From positions 930,001-994,000 of the forward strand of contig JADWQD010000014.1 in assembly GCA_016110215.1 (NCBI GenBank): a stretch of DNA of 64,000 nt. Direction: 5' to 3'. The notes under the pieces are model-generated. The model had not been told where the DNA came from. It worked only from the letters and a program-made list of their open reading frames with translations, and made no database searches. Position numbers and translations under genes: made by a program. The DNA comes from Capronia americana (lineage: Eukaryota; Ascomycota; Eurotiomycetes; Chaetothyriales; Herpotrichiellaceae). Shown in pieces: positions 43,657-54,201 of the stretch (positions are counted from its first letter, which is position 1; every line of letters begins with the position of its first letter).

Positions 43657-46178
43657 ATTCACACGACGGGAATTCTCATCAACAATCAACCATGTGAACA
43701 TGTCCCTGGACCACACAGTGCAAGCAGGTCCGGCGACAACTCTCTTTATTCTCCATTTCGAGCGAGTTTCTGTGCGGAAAAGACAGCAGGGCGTTACAGT
43801 GTTGGATTTGGGATTCAGTTCACGTGTCTCCGAGATACCACCTCAGCGTTTCTTGCGCAGCAGATCATCTTCCCCTCGTTTTCTTCTCATTTTGTGCGTG
43901 AGCGTTCTGCAAGATACACCCTCCGGGCTGCAGGACAGCACAGGTATAATACAGTCTTCACACTCTTCCTTTTGTACCCCTATCGACTGGGTTTAGTTGT
44001 GGATACACGGGATGGGAATGTAATAATTTCTGCTGTTGCTTTACTTTGCCAAGCACATAGATTGTTGCAATGGAGGAGCAGTCAAGGCTTCTGGGTGAGC
44101 GGTCGAGGGAGGAGCCGGATGGAAGAGTGGCAGGAGGACCACCAGACAATGGGCTGCGGGTAGCATGACTGCCTTCTGTGGTTGCGGAAGTACACGAGCG
44201 ATTGGAATGAACATTCGCGGCAATGGGTGACCGAGGGGATGCTATTTCGACTCAGCGAGCTGGTTGTCAGATACATGCATCGGAGGGCGGCGCACTGTAT
44301 GGCCGATAATGCATATTACCTTGCGAACTCGAATCATCTCTTGACCATGTCGGTCTGGAGTCAATGTGTACTTACTTCTCTTGACTGGACGGGCAGGATA
44401 CAGCGAAGGATTCGAGGCGAACCGTTTTCCAGCATTCCTCCATTCGGCCTGCCCGCTCACGGCGGCTGAGGACGCCGACATGTTGGGGTCTTGGGGCCAG
44501 GGAGACTATCAAACTAAAGCAAGGCTATTAATCAATATACACATTGCATGCTGCTACATCAAGCTACCGTCCTGAAGGTCTTATTTGTAATAAGCCAGCT
44601 TGGCTAGTCTGTCCCGCATCACGTCAGGCGAAACCACTATTGTCATCTTGGCTTCCAGCTCGAGGGATCCGTCCTAGCTGGGGAAGATACAGGACGATTT
44701 ACGCGAGCGAATTTGCTCCGAGAGAAGCGATCGGTCCATGATCCATGGCTTGCCCGACCCTGGGATTCCTGGGGGTTTACAAGCACCGAGAATAGCGAGC
44801 AACAAGCCAGTGTAATTGTTGGTTTACTATGGAGGAACAATCCAGCCTTGTTTGCTACAAGGCTTCGCAGCTATGATGCGCATTGGACCTCGCCGACATT
44901 AACTTTCGATTTGCGTTCCTCCGATTGTCCTACTTTACAAACATTCACCATTCAACTGCGAGTAAACCCCTCTCATATGGCAAACGCGGGGAAAACAATG
45001 AAGGCTTTCACCGATCTGGCCCTGCGTCCCTGCTGCCCTAGTCTCCTTCCTGCTGCTGTCATCTGCAGGACTTTGCATGAGATAACCGCGTGGGTTTCTA
45101 AAAATACAGCGCCCCGATGGAGCCAATGATCATGCACAACACACATGCCCATAGACGAGCCAATCGATGTGTTACCGAGTGAGAGCCGCATGCCGACAAA
45201 ACCTGAAACGCTAGCTTGCGGCCGTCGGGGACGAGTCCCTCGCCCTCTCAACCATGAGTTTGATCTAGGTTTTCGGCGCTTATTGCTGATCTCGACAGTC
45301 TGGGACGATGGCCGGAGCCCATGTCTGCGCAGTAGTCGGCCGAGATAAGCCGCGTTTTGATCTCGTCAAGGTGGAACTACGGATGGAGCGAGAAGGGATC
45401 TCGCCGGTATGATGGCGATGGGCAATAAACCAAGAAGGGAACGTTCGTCGAGGAAGAAACGTATCCTGATGCTTGGCCGGTACATGACATTGGCTGGAGC
45501 AAAGCAGTGACGAGGAGGTAACGAGTCCGGTACAGGCGCCAAAAGTGAGTTCCGGGCATGCAGCCACACCCAAGCCCCCCTTCGTCACCGGCCTAGGCTT
45601 CCGTTCTGGGGCTTGGGACTGCGCGAGTAAGCCTGGAGATTTGCCGCCCACAAGCGCCAAAGGTGGGCAGCCGGCACCTGCCACTCGGGTCCGTCGTTGC
45701 CTCTCTTCAAGTCGCCCTCGCCCGCCATTTCGACCCTTCTTCTCTCTTTCTATCTTTAGCAAACCTCTCCACATCCATCGACTTTACACGCCTAAACAGA
45801 CGCCATCGAGCCAATGCTCGGTTGAAGTCACTGCGAGCCTCAGAGCAAGCCACAATCCCTACACATATCCTGCCATTGCTTGTTTTGACCGTGATCGCGC
45901 CTTTGTTCATTATTCGCACATTCGCAGCCGAGCGATCTCAAAGGAACCCGACCGCATGCGCTTGGTCTAAGTAGGCTCGATACTGCCGACCGAGACAAAG
46001 TACAACACCCTGCCGTCGATTCTTTGTCCGACCTAGACTTCTACCATCCGAGTGCGGGCCTTGTCCTCGGCCCTCCTCGACTTCTCCACCTCAAGACCTC
46101 ATCGCAGCCTGCGATTCTGTCGCCTTTCCCGTCTGCGGCATCTGGCATATGCGAACCACAAGAGATCTATAACTAATC
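43657..46178. other. long gene-poor region upstream of the MADS-box gene (2522 bp)
   Basis: Several short frames on both strands lack any recognisable family or splice-linked continuation. From about 45700 the plus strand is C/T-rich with CTTTAG and CTTGGTCTAAG elements, so part is probably the 5' leader of the MADS-box gene, perhaps with an intron. Confidence 0.4.
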
Positions 46179-47996
46179 ATGGGTCGGAGGAAGATTGAGA
46201 TCCGGGCGATAAAGGACGATCGCAATCGTTCAGTGTGAGTTGTATGGGTGTCGCGAGCCGTCGGTACGAGTCCGCTGACTGCCCGGACAGAACATTCCTC
46301 AAGCGTAAGGGCGGCCTTTTCAAGAAAGCCTACGAGTTGTCAGTCCTCTGCTCGGTGGACGTTGCGGTTATCATCTTTGGCCATAACAAGAAACTATACG
46401 AGTTCTCGTCGGGCGACATCAACGAAACACTGAGGCGATACCAATACGTGCGTCGAGAGTGCTATCCACAGTTCGGAAACAGGTTTGCTGACGTGGTGAT
46501 TACAGTACGGACAACCTCACGAGCACAAAGGGCCTGTCGACTTCAAGAACAAGGGTGGGGGTGGTGATGACGACGACGACGAGGATGAAGAGGCCGACGA
46601 TGCTGCGCATGGCCGAGAAGAATCCCTCCCGCCTACACACGGTCTTCCGCCACAGTTACAACACCACAACTCGTTCGCACACATTGGCCAACCCATGGCT
46701 TCCGTCTCACCTCCAATGCCCAACGGCATGTTTCAGCCTCGACATGGCACCCCCCAGCCGCCACATATGATCTCCAGACCACCGTCTCAGAACATGATCC
46801 GACGCACGAGTTCGAATCTGGTGCCCATGGCGCATCCGCATCCGACACCTCCTCCGCCGCAGAATGGCTTTGCCTATGTGCCGAATCCGCCCATATACAA
46901 TCCTCAGGCCACTCCTCCCATCCCACCTCCTCAACCCTCTCCTCAACCTCAGTTTCAACCATTCTCTCAACCGCAGCAACCTCCGCCGCCCCCTCCTCAG
47001 ACACACCAGCAACTGCAGCAAGCGCACCAACAATATCTCACAGAACAAAGGCGACACTCCCAACCGCCGCCGGCTTCGCAGCCTTCATTACAGCCTCCGC
47101 CTCAGCCTCAACCTCGCGCCTCACCTCAACCCGAGTCGCAAAACCTCCGGCCACCAGAGCAAGCCAGTCCGCTCCAGCCCAAGCATCTATCATCAAAGTC
47201 AAGAAGTATATTCACCCCAATCGATGAAGGAGGCTCCGTCCTCGCCCAGCACTTTTTTGGTGCGCCAGATCCCAAGCCGCGGCCGAAAAGGGAAGAAGAT
47301 TTGCCGGATATTAAACCGCCGCCGCGCAGCATCACCGTCTCCGCTCCCCCTAGACCTAGTTCACAACCTTCTCGTCCGCAAAGCGCTGCTCCCGAATTCG
47401 CACCACCTTCCAGAACGAACACGTCGGGGTCGAAATCCGGTGCCCGACCCAAACTGAACCTTCAGATACCGTCTGAAGCCGAAGACAGTGATTCCGCTCT
47501 AGGAGGGTCGCCATCGCAAACAGCCAATGCTTCCGCAAATCCAGGCCGAGGCGGTGAACACATTGTCCTCCCGCCTCCTTCACCAAGCGCTTCGGCCGTT
47601 ATGTCAGCTGGAGCTTCGGGTCCGCCCAATCCATTCGCTCGGCCGCCGCCTCCGACATCAAACGCCAACCGCGAAGCATTCAATGATAACCGAAATAATA
47701 ATGTGGAAACACCCATCTCAGCATTGCCCAGTCGGTATATGAACATGGATCTATTACCGAGTCCGAGTAACTTCTTCAGCGAGTGGTATGACTCAGGGAG
47801 GAACGGGCTCGGTTCTGCGGTCTTGCCCAGTCCATTGGTCTTTCCAACGCCGGCAGATGCCAGAGGTCTAGGGTTCGGGAGTAGAGACGCGGCGAGAGAG
47901 GCTGCCGAGCAGGCCAATGGGGAGAAGCGAAAGGGAAGTATTGATTCGGCGGAGAAAGAGGGGGAGGTTAAAAAGGTTAAGACGGGACAGAGCTGA
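46179..47996 (+). CDS. RLM1: RLM1/MEF2-type MADS-box transcription factor
   Basis: Exons are 46179-46234, 46291-46447 and 46506-47996 (introns 56 and 58 bp), giving 567 aa. The MADS box occupies residues 2-57: [38 protein letters not shown]-type sequence, beginning in exon 1 and interrupted by the first intron after RNRSV. IKDDRNR and HNKKLYEFSS place it in the MEF2-like (SMP1/RLM1) rather than SRF-like class. An Asp/Glu stretch (about 85-95) is followed by a long Pro/Gln-rich region with low complexity. In yeast Rlm1 is phosphorylated by Slt2 of the cell wall integrity pathway, and filamentous fungal orthologues control wall stress and virulence. PSNFFSEWYDSGRNGL and a C-terminal KR..S..S.EKEGEVKKVK complete it. 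Confidence 0.93.
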
Positions 47997-48859
47997 CAAG
48001 AAGCAGCGTGTGGGGAGACAGGAGAAGCTCGAGAGGTGGAATTGAGAATGGGGCGCCGGAGCAACGCCGGTGCTCCTGACTGAGTGTTCCCGTATTACGT
48101 CCGCAAATCAAAGATTACGACTGTCACGAACGCCGCATCCCTTGGGAGTTCTTTTGGGCACAATTCAATTCGTTGAAGATACTTGACCCTGGATTTGTTT
48201 GGACTTTTCAGCTACACGAGGAAGTATTGTGATTTACATCAGCATAGCGGGTGACGGAGCTAGGCAGAGCCAGGAGAAAGTCTGAGGACTATATAGTTAA
48301 GGGTCGGCCTATCCTTCAGGACGATCTATAGTCAACTTTATTATCAATCCTACCCCTACCAGTGGAGTAGTATTACCTAATATATTTATTCCTGCCTATT
48401 AGGTGCCTATGTAGGTGCTATGAGTATAGTACTGCGGTACTAGTCCCTTGACACTGAATTCATACCTGCCCCCGCATCAAGAACCCCGAGGTCTGACGCT
48501 CCCCCGAGTACCAGGTCTTAACAGCGAGGCTGAGTACCTAGGTACCACTGAGCGGAGTCATATGACTCGTAGTTGCAGCCTTGCCAACGAGGCTGCTTTA
48601 GTTCGTCATACCTAGTTGCCTTGTTGCGTTCTGCATCATGGCCGTTCAAGAGGTCGATTCGTAACATATATCCAGCTCTTCACATCGCGTATCACGAATC
48701 CCATCACCTTCATGGCATTTCCCGGATTACTGGTACCTCAAGATCAATAAAACTGTGTTTACAGGCCCGCAGTGAGGCTCATCATCCGCGACCACAAGAA
48801 CGAAGCCTCCACTGACCTTGGTTTTCAGCCGGTGAATTCCAGGCAGCACCCGCGGTGCG
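47997..48859. other. AT-rich intergenic region (863 bp)
   Basis: No gene. It contains the inverted repeat ACCTAATA-N14-TATTAGGT (48375-48404) and the palindrome GTACCTAGGTAC (48534-48545). The composition shifts from the adjacent genes and it borders the retroelement-bearing locus. Confidence 0.5.
48375..48404. repeat. short inverted repeat (8-14-8)
   Basis: ACCTAATA is followed by a 14-base loop and TATTAGGT. The arms are perfect. It is a possible remnant of a small mobile element or just a hairpin. Confidence 0.6.
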
Positions 48860-48897
48860 ATGGTTGAGTCGTGGATCAAATATTCGGTCTCGCGACC

Positions 48898-48902
48898 GTA
48901 CC
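48898..48902. repeat. target site duplication, left copy (GTACC)
   Basis: It immediately precedes the left LTR and is identical to 51807-51811. A 5-bp duplication is usual for LTR retrotransposon integrases. Confidence 0.92.
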
Positions 48903-49043
48903 TGTCACGGAAGGCAATGACGAATGGGAGGAAGGCGCGTCCCACTTGGGAATAGTCTCTCTCTTCTCTCCCTCACTCCTCAGATAACTCTCAATTAGCA
49001 CTCAATACAATACTTACGGTTCATACCACCACCATTCCTCACA
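48903..49043 (+). repeat. left (5') LTR, 141 bp
   Basis: Begins TGTCACGG and ends CCTCACA. It matches 51666-51806 at every base. It is short for a fungal LTR. No obvious TATA is present; a CT-rich stretch lies at about 48956-48980. Confidence 0.95.
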
Positions 49044-49045
49044 AA

Positions 49046-49055
49046 TGGTAGCAAC
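49046..49055 (+). other. primer-binding-site-like sequence
   Basis: TGGTAGCAAC lies 2 bp after the left LTR. TGGTAGC is complementary to a tRNA 3' end ...GCUACCA, as in initiator-Met tRNA priming of Ty-type elements. The exact tRNA is not determined. Confidence 0.6.
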
Positions 49056-49215
49056 TTTTGGTTGACAATCGTCACCACCACAGGTCCTCCACCAGTGAAG
49101 CCCAACCAGAGCTGGGAAGCTCGCTGCCGCCCCCCTTCGGCGGTGGCAAAAGCCACCATCGCAGACCGAAAGGTCTCACCATTTCCCCCTCTATCCCCGC
49201 ACACAAGCGAAACCA

Positions 49216-51009
49216 ATGAGCGAACCAAACGAGCAAGATCAACCGGGTCCGAGCGTTTTGCCGAAACCTCTACAGGCTCAAAGTTTGGTTCCGCTGCCTC
49301 CGGTAGCGGTTTACCAAGCCTATTTGCTGTACCAATACGCCGCTAAAGGCAATTCTTTCGCCTCACACAGATTTTTCCAGCAGGTGAAGCCACTAATAGC
49401 CCACGTCAAAGAATCCTACAAACTACCGGAGCAATACGGAAGACCGGAAGACTTCTCCAAGACAGCACCTCCACGATATCCAGAAGAGTGGGTCATAAAC
49501 CGTACCCCGGTAAATAAAGCAGTCAAGGGACTCAGAAATCACGCTGCTGTCCTCGCGGAACGGTTGAGGCTCGAAACACTAGATACAGTAAGCGGAATAA
49601 TAGAGGAAATCTTACGACAACCGGACTCACCTCTGTCGACACCACCGTCACCGTTCCTAGACCCACCCAGAATGGCCGACCGAGATTCTAGCCACTCAAG
49701 GCCCCCCCAGCCCTTCTCGCAGGATCAGCAGACATAGATACAAGGAATGATGGACGAATTCCGTCGAACTATTACCGAGGAAATCCGGAGAGGACACCAG
49801 CGGACAAACTCGGATGGCCAACGGAATGCAGCACCGCCATCGACACCTCAGCTGACACCAGTGATTCAGGTGCAACACCGCCAAATCAAAGGATCGGATA
49901 TCGGGTATTTCTGGCCAGACATGCCAGCGAATATAGGCTACGGAGATTCCGTGACATACGAAAATAAGACATACTACCGAAGCGTACACGCCTTCACCAA
50001 CCGTCTTCAGGTGCTGGCCGATACTCGGGATGTTACCATCCTTAGATAGACAGTCGAAACATGCCTTCGAGGAGAAGCATAATCCTAGTGGGATAATGAG
50101 CTGGAGTCAGTCCTCAGAGTCGGTATTGTTGCATCCACCGACGGAATTAAGGAATGGGTCAAGGCACTGAAAAACAGATTCCGAGCCCCGCCGTCAGAAG
50201 CCCTGAACCAGCTCAACCGCCTACGGTATACAATCACCGACGCGAAGAACAAGAAATCCCCAACCGCGTACGTTAGCGAAGTGGTCAACGCAAGCAAGGC
50301 ATGCGGCCAAGGGGACAACGAATACGCTATAGTCCTACATGTATAGAACCGAATTAATGTCGAGTTACGGGAGTTGATTAACGAACCGCAAGAAAATACA
50401 ACAGTAGCGGAATTCATAAAGACCGTAAAGGCAAAGCAGATAAATTAGTTCGAAAAGGCAGCCCAAATGGGCGCAGGTCAGTACAATCGCGGGCAAGGCC
50501 CTTCAGGCTACCGAAACATGTCCCAGGGTGGCAGGCAGGCCGCCCAAGGATATCGTAACGGATGGTCATCAAGCAACCGAGCTCCTCAGCAACCGTTCAC
50601 ACAGAGAAATCCGAACGCTAACGTAAACCCTCAGAGGAACTACGGTGCCCATGGTGCAGGCCCCCGATACCCCCAAAACTTCCCGAACTACCAAGGATAC
50701 CAAGGACACCAAGGATACCCCAACAATCAAGGCGGCATGAACAATCAAGGCAACCAGAACATGAAGAGGTTGCCATACCAGCCACAGAATCAAACGGCGG
50801 GCGGAAACGGAAACGATCAGAGACAATTGATTTTGAGGAATCCGAACGGGAACAATTTCGCGGAAGAAGCAGAAAACGTCGAGCCAGATGATGAATTCAA
50901 ATGGGACGACGCGAACGCCGGTCACGCAGATCATGCAGACGATGACCAGGAATTCGAAGGCCTTGAACAAGATCAAGGCGAATATGAAGCGGAACAAATC
51001 GAAGCATGA
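49216..51009 (+). pseudogene. gag-like frame of the LTR element, six in-frame stops
   Basis: One frame of 597 codons before its TGA end is interrupted by TAG at 49735, 50047, 50086, 50344 and 50446 and TAA at 50080. Apart from these it stays in phase, so there are no indels. Codons about 175-420 resemble the capsid region of fungal LTR gag proteins (YRSVHAFTNRLQVLA, CLRGEA before two stops, WVKALKNRFRAPPSEALNQL, RYTITDAKN). The C-terminal third is Gly/Asn/Gln/Arg-rich (GYQGHQGYP-type repeats), a nucleocapsid-like tail without any CCHC knuckle, ending in an acidic segment. All six stops can derive from CAG/CAA by C-to-T change, the RIP signature. This copy cannot make full-length Gag. Confidence 0.82.
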
Positions 51010-51010
51010 G

Positions 51011-51631
51011 ATGTGGCAATTCACCCATGAACGCAACCTCAATGTAGGAGAAGTATTCGCCAAATCAATGGTGTATATAGGCGAAATCAAACAGGCGAGC
51101 GACAGAGCGCAGGCACTATTCAACGGTTGGCTGAAAAAGCTTGAGACCACGCCCACGGAACGAAGCTTCGCACTGATGAAGGCAACGCAACTGCAGCTGT
51201 CCGGCCAATTCCGTTTCATCACGGACACTCTGAGAACAGCGATTGAGGTGCGGAGAGACCCATTGAGCGGAACGTTCTGGGGACCACACATCGGCGACCA
51301 CCATATGAACCTTTTCGGGATCCGCAAAATTCAAGACGACGGAAACCGGGCAGAGTACGCAATGGCGACGGAAACAGTTGAAGGCTTGACATACCGACAG
51401 ATGGAGGAACTGAACAGCCAGGACTTCAAGTCGCCGGAACAATTCTACAGACACCTTGACATTCTGTACGAAACGGCCCCGGCGAAGGCGGAATGGATGC
51501 TGAAGGAACCGAAATGGAGCACGCTGAAACCTGAGGCATACGTGAGACGCAATCAACCAGCAGAGACCGTGGGAGGCAATCGAAAGGCAGAGGCCCCGAA
51601 AGGCGATCAACCGGCGGAGACGGTATCGTGA
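51011..51631 (+). CDS. second retroelement frame, unknown 206-aa protein
   Basis: The ATG at 51011 lies one base after the TGA of the gag frame (TGA-G-ATG) in the next frame, a stop-start arrangement. The frame is free of stops, unlike gag. The product is hydrophilic, mixed alpha-helical and contains HERNLNVGEVFAKSMVYIGE, FRFITDTLRTAIEVRRDP and a C-terminal imperfect duplication of NQPAETV/DQPAETV. I recognise no family: no protease, reverse transcriptase, integrase, envelope or chromodomain motif. The frame is also open upstream of the ATG to about 50888, so a frameshift fusion to gag is possible. It may be a lineage-specific accessory protein or a captured host fragment. Confidence 0.6.
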   Translation: MWQFTHERNLNVGEVFAKSMVYIGEIKQASDRAQALFNGWLKKLETTPTERSFALMKATQLQLSGQFRFITDTLRTAIEVRRDPLSGTFWGPHIGDHHMNLFGIRKIQDDGNRAEYAMATETVEGLTYRQMEELNSQDFKSPEQFYRHLDILYETAPAKAEWMLKEPKWSTLKPEAYVRRNQPAETVGGNRKAEAPKGDQPAETVS

Positions 51632-51665
51632 GGACACGAAGGACTCTCAAAGAAACCGGGGAGGT

Positions 51666-51806
51666 TGTCACGGAAGGCAATGACGAATGGGAGGAAGGCG
51701 CGTCCCACTTGGGAATAGTCTCTCTCTTCTCTCCCTCACTCCTCAGATAACTCTCAATTAGCACTCAATACAATACTTACGGTTCATACCACCACCATTC
51801 CTCACA
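51666..51806 (+). repeat. right (3') LTR, 141 bp
   Basis: Identical to 48903-49043. It is preceded by the short purine tract and followed by the GTACC duplication. Confidence 0.95.
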
Positions 51807-51811
51807 GTACC
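51807..51811. repeat. target site duplication, right copy (GTACC)
   Basis: It directly follows the right LTR. Removing the element and this copy restores an uninterrupted reading frame across the junction. Confidence 0.92.
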
Positions 51812-54201
51812 CGTACAGATGGATCACTCCTGTAGCAGTGGTGGGGGGTATTGTCCTCACGGTTCTTTTCTCGCTTTTGAACTACGTATCTTCAGGCTTC
51901 TTTTTAAGGTATGGCAAGGTCACTGGTGGCCCGGCAACTCAATGCTCACTTATCGATGTAGCCTGCAATACGTTACAGACCCCAACACAACGATAGCCGA
52001 TGCTTCTTGGATGAATCGCTGGCCATCGTATTTCACAGGCCAAATAAAGCCGGTGTGCCAGCCACAAGAGTTCCAGATCAACAATGGCAAGAATAAGCAC
52101 AGAACCCCGTGAAGAAGGAAACTGATTCTACGCAGCCTTTTTCACGAATCAAAGTGCATTAATGTACACCGTCATGAGTGTCTGGACATTATCAGACGGC
52201 AACACCCCAATACTACAGCCAGGCCTAACATATATGAACAACCCGATTGAAGACTGCCGGATCCATAACATACATATTGACTACGAAGCCGAAGATCGCA
52301 CGTCAACTCAGTATGGCTGGAACGCTTGGGGTCAGACTTTACGGGCATTTATCACTTGCTCGATCAAAACTGAGGCGGACATTACATACTTCAATCTCAC
52401 CACGAACTATGACTTCGTGCCTTCCACGGCCCAGTTCCCTACGGGTAATTACGACACCCAAGTCGGGACATTTAGCTTTTTAACAAGGAATTCCACGTCT
52501 AAAGCGAGCCTGTGGTGGGGCGAGTCACTCCTGTAAGGATGGTTGCCGCGAGGGTTCTGTCAGAGTACTAACGTGAATTCCAGCGCCCAATACTGGACCT
52601 ATGCCTCCACCCTGATGCAGGACATACGACAGAATACCGGCAACAACCTTCGGAAAGGCACTATCCGTAAGCTGCTAGTCCTCGGTTTCGAAGCTACCGT
52701 GCTCACTCTCCGGTGCAGATTTTATGCAGCGAAACGCACAAAACATCAAAGATCTCGACTTTTGGGACGTAGATTCGCGCTTCATCACCAATACCGATGT
52801 CCAAAACGAGTCAAACTACTGGGACCGAAGTGGCGTTGCCACCTACCCGCTTGCGGGGGATGTGTCGGACCTCTCTGCCGGCAAATCTTCCAGCACACTC
52901 GATCTGGACGATATATGGATCCCATCAGACAGCCTGGCCAAATCCTTCTACTCCACTATCTTAGTTGACTTGGGTCAGATTGACGTGATACCGAATATTC
53001 TCACGGACGAGGACGCTTTACAATACTTTAGTCAAAACTTCACGATTATGCAGGATCACACCGCGAATGCCCAGCCCGGCCCAGCTCGGGACAGCTACCA
53101 CGCACTGAGAGCACAGACTGGACCGCTAGAGATCTCTCCCTCTATCATCTCGTCTAAGTATCTGTGCCAGGTACCGAAGCGAAAGTCTCCAGGCACCCTA
53201 ATCGTGTCCATTCTTGTCGCGGATCTAGTACTTATACAAGCTGCTTGGAAGCTGTTCAGCTTGTGCGCTAACTCCTGGCTCACTCACAAGCACTTCGAAG
53301 GTAAGATCTAACTTTTTCTTGTTGACTTTGACGAGAACATGCTCTGACGCGAACAGCGGACTACTGTGCTGGGTGCGGTAAGGGGTCTGTTGCCTTCGAG
53401 ATAGCTTCGAAAGGGACGCCGGAGCAACACGGCCTGATTACACAACAGGAGGTTTCATATTGACTTGATGAAGAAAGAGCATGACCCTTTATGATTTGTA
53501 CAGCCTCTAAGCTTGAGAAATAGAGCTTCTATGTAAGCTGTATGAACTCGACTCGAATTCTCCCTTGACCTAACGACGTGCTTATGACATCAGTGAGGAG
53601 CATTGCTCAAAGCGAAAGCAGAGATTCTACGGCAGAGAGCCAGCTGTCGCTGTCGATGTGCGGCATGGATAGAGTTTAGTGACTAGACCCAGGCCATCTT
53701 CGCGGACCCATCCGAATCGGGCGTGGGTTGGCGGGCGAGAAGAGAAGATGAGCTGGAGGTTAGAGGAAGAGTGAGAGGAAGGACAAGTCAACGGCGGCTA
53801 GTTTTAAAATGCGGCACGTTCTGGGTTGAGCCGTACATGAGGTCGCTGCAGTTTTACTTTCTCTTCTACTGCCGTATCCTTGCAGTGTCTGGCGTAATCT
53901 TTGTAGGAGGCTCTAAGCTCGGAGTCCCGTTGGTGCATTTCCTCATACTTGCCGTCCGAGTATATGTCGTTCAGATGTCCAGCGACCGCGAGGTGTTACT
54001 GGATAGTTCTACGAAAGGCTACTGCGAAAGGCTACTGCGAAAGGCTTCTACAATAGATTATCTATGAAGTTCAACTGACCTCGGTCTTAGATTGACAGAT
54101 CAGTAACCTCTCCTTACTGATATTGCTCGGTGATTTAGCGTTAAATTCGTGAAGACATTGAAGGGTGGCTCGTCGGACGACATGCTTGTTTGTAGGTTAA
54201 T

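Larger units (their letters stand above)
48903..51806 (+). mobile_element. non-autonomous LTR retroelement with gag but no pol
   Basis: 2904 bp. It has two identical 141-bp LTRs beginning TG and ending CA, flanked by a 5-bp duplication GTACC (48898-48902 and 51807-51811). A primer-binding-like site TGGTAGCAAC starts 2 bp inside the left LTR, and a short purine tract (GGGGAGG, 51658-51664) precedes the right LTR. The interior (2622 bp) has two plus-strand frames, a gag-like frame with six stops and a second unknown frame. No protease, reverse transcriptase, RNase H or integrase motif is present, so enzymes must come from another element. LTR identity plus an intact duplication indicate a recent insertion. 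Confidence 0.95.
48860..53463 (+). pseudogene. fungal two-TM membrane-protein gene disrupted by LTR element
   Basis: ATG 48860 opens a frame broken after 43 bases by the retroelement (48903-51806) plus one target-duplication copy. The frame resumes at 51812. The exons are then 48860-48902 with 51812-51908, 51962-52086, 52136-52532, 52584-52666, 52719-53300 and 53357-53463: 478 codons including the stop, all in phase. The second intron (52087-52135) would use a GC donor. Left in place, translation runs into the LTR and stops at a TAG within ~20 codons. An N-terminal helix (WITPVAVVGGIVLTVLFSLL) precedes a Cys/Trp-containing extracellular region (TYMNNPIEDC, NSTSKASLWWGESLL, PNILTDEDALQYF), then a C-terminal helix (GTLIVSILVADLVLIQAAW) and DYCAGC near the end. 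This resembles a common uncharacterised fungal family. The intact downstream exons imply a recent break. Confidence 0.82.

Noticed and set aside
49735..50448. UAG stops in gag as programmed readthrough or UAG-to-UGG RNA editing
   Set aside because: One of the six stops is TAA, and all six fit C-to-T change at CAG/CAA. Mutation is simpler, though RNA data could reopen the question.
53723..54067. 114-codon plus-strand frame with hydrophobic patches
   Set aside because: Contains near-duplicate simple sequence (GGCTACTGCGAAA) and no family signature or gene context.
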